Source: Marinitoga hydrogenitolerans DSM 16785 (GTDB lineage Bacteria; Thermotogota; Thermotogae; Petrotogales; Petrotogaceae). From it: DNA of 38,179 bases. Every line of letters starts with the position of its first letter. Positions within the stretch are counted from its first letter, which is position 1. The notes beneath the pieces were generated by a model. It was given only the letters and a program-made list of their open reading frames with translations. It was not told where the DNA came from and searched no databases. Location: positions 1 through 38,179 of the forward strand of contig NZ_FQUI01000019.1 of assembly GCF_900129175.1 (NCBI RefSeq). Direction: 5' to 3'. The position numbers were made by a program, and so were the translations under genes. This document shows, in pieces, positions 35,585 to 38,179 of this stretch.

Positions 35585-36027
35585 TGGAAAGAGAATTTTT
35601 ATTTTTAAAGCCAAATACTGTTAGAAGAGGATTAATCGGTGAAGTAATAAGTAGATTGGAAAGAAGAGGAATAAAAATTATAGCGTTGAAAATGATTTGG
35701 GTAACAAAAGAGCAAGCAGAAGAATTATATCAAGAGCATAAAGGAAAATCGTTTTATAATGATCTAATAGATTTTGTTCTTTCTGGTCCAGTTGTTGTAA
35801 TGATTTTAGAAGGACCTAGAGTTATAGAAATGGTAAGGCATATCATCGGAAACACAGATCCACTAAAAGCTTCACCAGGAAGTATTAGGGGAGAGTTTGG
35901 TATGAGTGTTACCAAAAATATTGTTCATGCATCTGATTCTCTAGAGAGCGCAAAAAGAGAAATGAAGATATTTTTTTCAGAAAATGAAATTCTAAATTAT
36001 AGATTGGATGTGCAACACGATTTATGA
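35584..36027 (+). CDS. ndk: Nucleoside diphosphate kinase
   Basis: Transfers phosphate between nucleoside tri- and diphosphates through a phosphohistidine. The 147 residues carry FLFLKPNTVRRGLIGEV, the GNTDPLKASPGSIRG stretch and the active site NIVHASDS with H115. Length and motifs are normal. GGGG lies in front of the ATG, which overlaps the ATPase stop. It ends 4 bases inside the start of the methyltransferase gene. Confidence 0.97.
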   Translation: MEREFLFLKPNTVRRGLIGEVISRLERRGIKIIALKMIWVTKEQAEELYQEHKGKSFYNDLIDFVLSGPVVVMILEGPRVIEMVRHIIGNTDPLKASPGSIRGEFGMSVTKNIVHASDSLESAKREMKIFFSENEILNYRLDVQHDL

Positions 36028-37190
36028 TTATTGTTAAACTAAAAAAAGGCAAAGAAAAAAAAATAAAAAATGGATATTTATGGATATTTAAAAATGAAAT
36101 TTCAGAAATTACAGGTGAGAAAATTGATGGTGAAATTTGCAATGTTTTTTCATCTAATTTTGAATATATAGGTAAAGGGATATTTTCAAATTCAACTAAT
36201 ATAACCGTTAAAATCCTCTCTTTAAAAGATGAAGAAATTAATGAATCTTTTTTTTATAATAAATTTATTAAAGCTTTAAAATTAAGAAATAATTTCGGTA
36301 AATCATATCGTTTTTTTCATGCAGAAGCAGATGGTGTTCCAGGATTGATTGTAGATAAATATAACGAGTATTTGGTTGTTCAGTTTAGAAATAAAGGTGT
36401 AGAAAATAAAAAAAATGAAATAATAGATGCATTATTGAAAATATTTGATAATGAAATAAAAGGGATATATGAGAGAAGTGATTTTGAAACATCATCTAAG
36501 GAAGATTTAAAAAGAAATACAGGAAGATTATATGGTGTTGAACCACCAGATAATTTTATTATAGAAGAAGAAGGAATAAAATATATAGTTGACATTAAAA
36601 ATGGTCAAAAAACGGGTTTTTTCTTTGATCAACGAAAAAACAGACTTTATATCAGACAATTTTCTAAAAATGCAATAGGTCTTGATGCATATTCGTATAC
36701 AGGTGGTTTTGCTCTTAATATGGCCAAATATGGGGCAAAAAAGGTTATAGCAGTGGATAAAGATGAATATGCGTTAGAATTATTAAAACAAAATGCAAAA
36801 TTAAATGGAGTTGAAGATGTTATAGAAACTATATATGAAGATGTTGAGCTATTTCTAAATAACTCAAATGCTATTTTTAATTTAGTGATGTTAGATCCAC
36901 CATCTTTAATAAAAAAGAAAGCAGAAAGATTCAAGGGAGTTCAAATATTTAAAAAAATTTCTGAATTGGGAATAAAAAGACTTAGTAACTTTGGTATATT
37001 AGGCTTATGTAGTTGTGCGTATCAAGCGGATATAACCTTATTAATAGAATCACTTAGAAGGAGTGTTGAAAACAAAGGAATTATGCTACAAAATTTAGAT
37101 ATTATTACTCAATCGAATGATCACCCGTGGATACTTCAAATACCGGAAAGTTTGTATTTAAAATGTTTATGGGTTAAAGTTTTGAGGTGA
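36024..37190 (+). CDS. RlmI-like class I SAM-dependent rRNA methyltransferase
   Basis: A 388-residue methyltransferase: an N-terminal PUA domain (about 1-75), an RlmI-type middle (GVPGLIVDKY), and a Rossmann methyltransferase with GQKTGFFFDQRKNR, LDAYSYTGGFALN, VDKDEYALELLKQNA, LDPPSL and SCAY. RlmI makes m5C in 23S rRNA, and the LDPPS and SC motifs fit that reaction. The exact target cannot be read here. The ATG overlaps the ndk stop (ATGA). Confidence 0.88.
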   Translation: MIIVKLKKGKEKKIKNGYLWIFKNEISEITGEKIDGEICNVFSSNFEYIGKGIFSNSTNITVKILSLKDEEINESFFYNKFIKALKLRNNFGKSYRFFHAEADGVPGLIVDKYNEYLVVQFRNKGVENKKNEIIDALLKIFDNEIKGIYERSDFETSSKEDLKRNTGRLYGVEPPDNFIIEEEGIKYIVDIKNGQKTGFFFDQRKNRLYIRQFSKNAIGLDAYSYTGGFALNMAKYGAKKVIAVDKDEYALELLKQNAKLNGVEDVIETIYEDVELFLNNSNAIFNLVMLDPPSLIKKKAERFKGVQIFKKISELGIKRLSNFGILGLCSCAYQADITLLIESLRRSVENKGIMLQNLDIITQSNDHPWILQIPESLYLKCLWVKVLR

Positions 37191-37194
37191 TTAA

Positions 37195-37863
37195 ATGCCA
37201 AGTATTTTAGCTCATATAATTTACACAATAAAAAATCCTGTTGAATATTTAGGCCCAGAACTATATTTAGGAGCTCAAGGGCCAGATGTGTTTTTTTATG
37301 CCAATGAAACAGATTATATCTCTGTTGGAACGGCATTACACAAATTAAAGAGCACAGAATATAAAGAATTAATGAAAAATTTTCCGAAAAGTTTTTATTA
37401 TGGATATATTTCTCATATGAAGTTAGACGAAAAATTGCATCCGCTTATTAATTCATATTATTCTGAACCTATACAACATACAAAATTCGAATATAATTTT
37501 GATGAATTATTATCTCTTAAACTTTTTGGTATTCATTTTATTGAACATAAATGGTGGAAAATATTAGAAGTTAAAAATATTGAAAAAATTTCTAAAGAGT
37601 TTGATAAAATGCTAAAAAAAGAATTTAAAATAAGAAATGTTAGTTATGAATATGCCTATAAAAAAATGTTGAAAAATTTAAGAATATTATTTGAATTACC
37701 TTATTTTAAAAAAAATATATTGGCAAAAATATTAAAATATATAGGAAAAGATTACACTTATTTATTTCCTAATATAGAGGATAATGATATAAATAAATTG
37801 AGTCATATAGAAAAAGAATTTTTTTCGATTCTTAAGATTTCCGGTAGGGAGTCAAATCAGTAA
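37195..37863 (+). CDS. Zinc-dependent phospholipase C-like protein
   Basis: A 222-residue protein with the start MPSILAHIIYTIKNP, then ELYLGAQGPDVFFYA and YGYISHMKLDEKLHP. These are the His and Asp positions of the zinc-dependent phospholipase C family (PF00882). No signal peptide is visible, so it may act inside the cell, and the real substrate is unknown. GAGGTGA lies 5 bases before the ATG. It is the last gene before the right-hand IS. Confidence 0.78.
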   Translation: MPSILAHIIYTIKNPVEYLGPELYLGAQGPDVFFYANETDYISVGTALHKLKSTEYKELMKNFPKSFYYGYISHMKLDEKLHPLINSYYSEPIQHTKFEYNFDELLSLKLFGIHFIEHKWWKILEVKNIEKISKEFDKMLKKEFKIRNVSYEYAYKKMLKNLRILFELPYFKKNILAKILKYIGKDYTYLFPNIEDNDINKLSHIEKEFFSILKISGRESNQ

Positions 37864-37969
37864 AAAAGAGCAAAAAGGAAATAATTAGCTATAAAAGAAG
37901 CTAATAGTTTGAGAATATTGAAATTCAAAAATAAAAGAAAATAAATAATAAAACAAGGATGAGAAAAAA
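37864..37969. other. Gap holding the end of the IS110 element
   Basis: These 106 bases run from the stop of the phospholipase-like gene to the stop of the IS110 transposase. One small inverted repeat is visible: ATTAGCT (37884-37890) with AGCTAAT (37899-37905). It lacks a T run, so it is a weak terminator or part of the IS end. The IS border must fall here, but it cannot be fixed without another copy. Confidence 0.45.
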
Positions 37970-38179
37970 TTATTTCATGGGAATATAAGGTACATTGTTT
38001 TTAAGTAAATAAAAAATAAGATTGACAAGTTTTCTACCGCTTAATACAAGAGCTCTCATATGACGATGAGAATTAGATTCATTAAACTTTTTCCAGTAAT
38101 ATTCTTTGAAAATAGGATTATGATATCTAAGAGAATTAGCAGCTAAAATCAAATAAGTTCTAAGATATTTATTACCTTT
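37970..38179 (-). CDS. Partial IS110-family transposase (C-terminus)
   Basis: A minus-strand frame is open from the right edge to the TAA at 37970, about 69 residues. The protein reads KGNKYLRTYLILAANSLRYH, then PIFKEYYWKKFNES, and ends in RKLVNLIFYLLKNNVPYIP. This is the characteristic C-terminal end of IS110/IS116/IS902 transposases (transposase_20 domain). These are DEDD recombinases guided by a structured RNA from the element. The TTG at 38152 is an internal codon, not the start; the gene continues outside the window. Confidence 0.88.
   Translation of the reverse strand, partial: KGNKYLRTYLILAANSLRYHNPIFKEYYWKKFNESNSHRHMRALVLSGRKLVNLIFYLLKNNVPYIPMK

Noticed and set aside
1-38179. CRISPR array, prophage or defence island
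   Set aside because: I looked for regularly spaced repeats, phage structural genes, restriction enzymes and toxin-antitoxin pairs on both strands and found none. The accessory content seems limited to the two IS fragments.

Overview
The window is a very AT-rich stretch (roughly 70% A+T) of a bacterial chromosome. The gene content suggests the phylum Thermotogota, most likely the Petrotogales and possibly a Marinitoga-like organism. The reasons are the low-GC coding style, a threonine dehydrogenase/KBL pair, an EF-G-like second GTPase, a short Aquifex-type TilS and the mix of housekeeping genes. The genus is inferred from gene content and codon style, not from a database match. Both ends are cut inside insertion sequences: the start of an IS1634/IS4-like transposase on the left (minus strand) and the end of an IS110-family transposase on the right (minus strand). 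The stretch between them is mostly an ordinary, dense housekeeping region.

Left block, minus strand (276-6030): a tdh-kbl operon that converts threonine to glycine and acetyl-CoA; two overlapping genes that look like degenerate CRP-type proteins; and a class A penicillin-binding protein that starts with TTG. Next, on the plus strand (6123-9214): a DUF2344 protein, a stand-alone receiver protein, a GAF-PP2C (SpoIIE/RsbU-like) phosphatase and a YebC-family regulator. A small secreted, probably outer-membrane protein follows, then cheR, lspA and an RluA-family pseudouridine synthase.

Middle block, plus strand (12320-18634): yceD(DUF177)-rpmF-plsX-glmS-rsfS, then rpsB behind a well-structured RNA leader, then miaB. 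These genes join ribosome production, phospholipid synthesis and cell-wall precursor supply. A convergent HD-GYP gene shares a 16-bp terminator-like hairpin with miaB. A tRNA-Thr(CGU) gene follows, with a perfect consensus promoter and its own terminator.

Right block, plus strand (19892-37863): tilS-ftsH-thioesterase-response regulator-(terminator)-histidine kinase-pyrimidine phosphorylase-phosphodiester glycosidase-EF-G-like. After a terminator and an extended -10 promoter come a PduO-type cobalamin adenosyltransferase, DUF503, yqeK, a membrane-anchored unknown, an LCP protein, an FtsX-like permease, a LolD-like ATPase, ndk, an RlmI-like methyltransferase and a zinc-dependent phospholipase C-like protein. 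Many of these genes overlap or touch, so this is probably one long transcription unit.

I saw no CRISPR array, prophage, toxin-antitoxin module or obvious defence system. The strongest non-coding signals are the rpsB leader, the hairpin that frames the left IS promoter and ribosome binding site, the shared miaB/HD-GYP hairpin, and the terminator between the response regulator and its kinase. Many genes start with TTG or GTG behind a strong ribosome binding site.
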